Made by a program: the position numbers and the translations under genes
Assembly: GCA_948435375.1 (NCBI GenBank)
Contig: CAOJGQ010000004.1
Location: 1 to 60,607, forward strand
Direction of reading: 5' to 3'
Source: an uncultured Candidatus Saccharibacteria bacterium
Lineage (GTDB): Bacteria > Patescibacteriota > Saccharimonadia > Saccharimonadales > Saccharimonadaceae
DNA length: 60,607 nucleotides
Part shown: positions 60,402 to 60,607 of the stretch, in pieces
Numbering within the stretch: the first letter of the stretch is position 1
How the letters are laid out: each line of letters starts with the position of its first letter
Notes under the pieces: model-generated
Database searches by the model: none
What the model was told of the DNA's origin: nothing
The model's input: the letters and a program-made list of their open reading frames with translations, nothing else

Positions 60402-60607
60402 CTATTCTTCGTCTTCTGGTATATACCCAACATAGATATACGCCATATGCCTCTCATAATCAAAGACCACGGTACGATAGCAACGATTGAACAAATATAG
60501 ATTCATTTCCAGCTTGTCCGGCGTTCCGTTCAGTCGGTTGTGGCTATCTGCAATTTCTTCGTAGAAGGATTTCCCGACAAATATTTTATAAACATCTATA
60601 TCCAGTG
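60402..60607 (-). CDS. C-terminal part of a hypothetical protein running off the right edge
   Basis: An open minus-strand frame enters from the window edge and ends at TAG 60402-60404. It encodes at least 67 residues including LDIDVYKIFVGKSFYEEIAD, NLYLFNRCYRTVVFDYERHM and AYIYVGYIPEDEE. The coding-like composition and steady frame support it over the plus-strand frame at 60302-60490. The start lies outside the window and I recognise no family. Confidence 0.55.
   Translation of the reverse strand, partial: LDIDVYKIFVGKSFYEEIADSHNRLNGTPDKLEMNLYLFNRCYRTVVFDYERHMAYIYVGYIPEDEE

Noticed and set aside
1-60607. CRISPR arrays, rRNA genes, insertion sequences with transposases
   Set aside because: Looked for and not seen. 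The regular repeats present are promoters, tRNA-tail copies and the lepA palindrome.

Overview
The window looks like a chromosomal segment of a Candidatus Saccharibacteria (TM7) bacterium or a close Patescibacteria/CPR relative. This is inferred from gene content and style, not from a marker tree. Supporting signs are short intergenic gaps, many small single-span membrane proteins of unknown function, a type IV minor-pilin cassette, a VirB6/TrbL-like giant membrane protein, peptidoglycan genes (murA, murB, murC), an agmatine-deiminase gene set, and almost no biosynthetic genes. TAA, TAG and TGA all terminate intact genes, so there is no sign of a recoded stop.

Layout. 1-6.2 kb is an accessory region: a decayed recombinase, an HD-domain gene broken by a stop, two acetyltransferases, a kinase-like APH protein, two paralogous small HTH genes and a candidate structured RNA. 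6.2-16.7 kb holds a cell-surface block: a low-complexity Pro/Gln-rich protein, a polytopic protein with a Pro-rich exterior, an LPTTG-tailed surface protein, a single-span protein and a 1196-aa VirB6-like protein. 16.9-18.2 kb is a decayed Panacea (DUF4065) toxin-antitoxin operon. 18.4-25.1 kb holds aspS, a DsbA-like envelope operon, murC and small membrane proteins. A tRNA-Met(CAT) at 25.2 kb carries a duplicated 3' tail. 25.5-33.5 kb holds an antitoxin-like gene, an FtsB-like gene and a five-gene pilus cassette. 33.6-42.9 kb holds rubrerythrin, ruvB, the agmatine genes (aguB, aguD, aguA) with gpmI, and a PRC-barrel protein. 42.9-51.4 kb holds recX, recA, an HTH-MurA fusion, galU, tilS, a Nudix-like gene and lepA. 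51.5-60.6 kb holds two promoter-family genes, a MATE-kinase fusion, folD-murB, a broken FISUMP-type gene, tRNA-Lys(CTT) and small unknown genes.

Two expression styles are visible. Most first genes of housekeeping units have a TATAAT-like box ending about 5-10 bases before the ATG with no Shine-Dalgarno site, which implies leaderless mRNAs. In contrast, seven mostly monocistronic genes of unknown or accessory function share one near-identical promoter (TTGAC[A/T], exactly 17 bases ending in a form of TGTGTGC, then TA[C/T]AAT), a leader, a strong Shine-Dalgarno site and usually their own terminator. They look like a shared regulon or a uniformly strong expression class.

How the genes fit together. 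AguD should import agmatine and export putrescine. AguA makes N-carbamoylputrescine, and AguB splits it to putrescine and carbamoyl phosphate. The carbamate kinase that would harvest ATP is not in the window. MurA, MurB and MurC cover three early steps of wall precursor synthesis, and GalU makes UDP-glucose. The most unusual items are the HTH-MurA fusion with inverted operator-like sites over its own promoter, a 128-bp palindrome inserted in frame in lepA, the MATE-cytidylate-kinase-like fusion, and the seven-copy promoter family.
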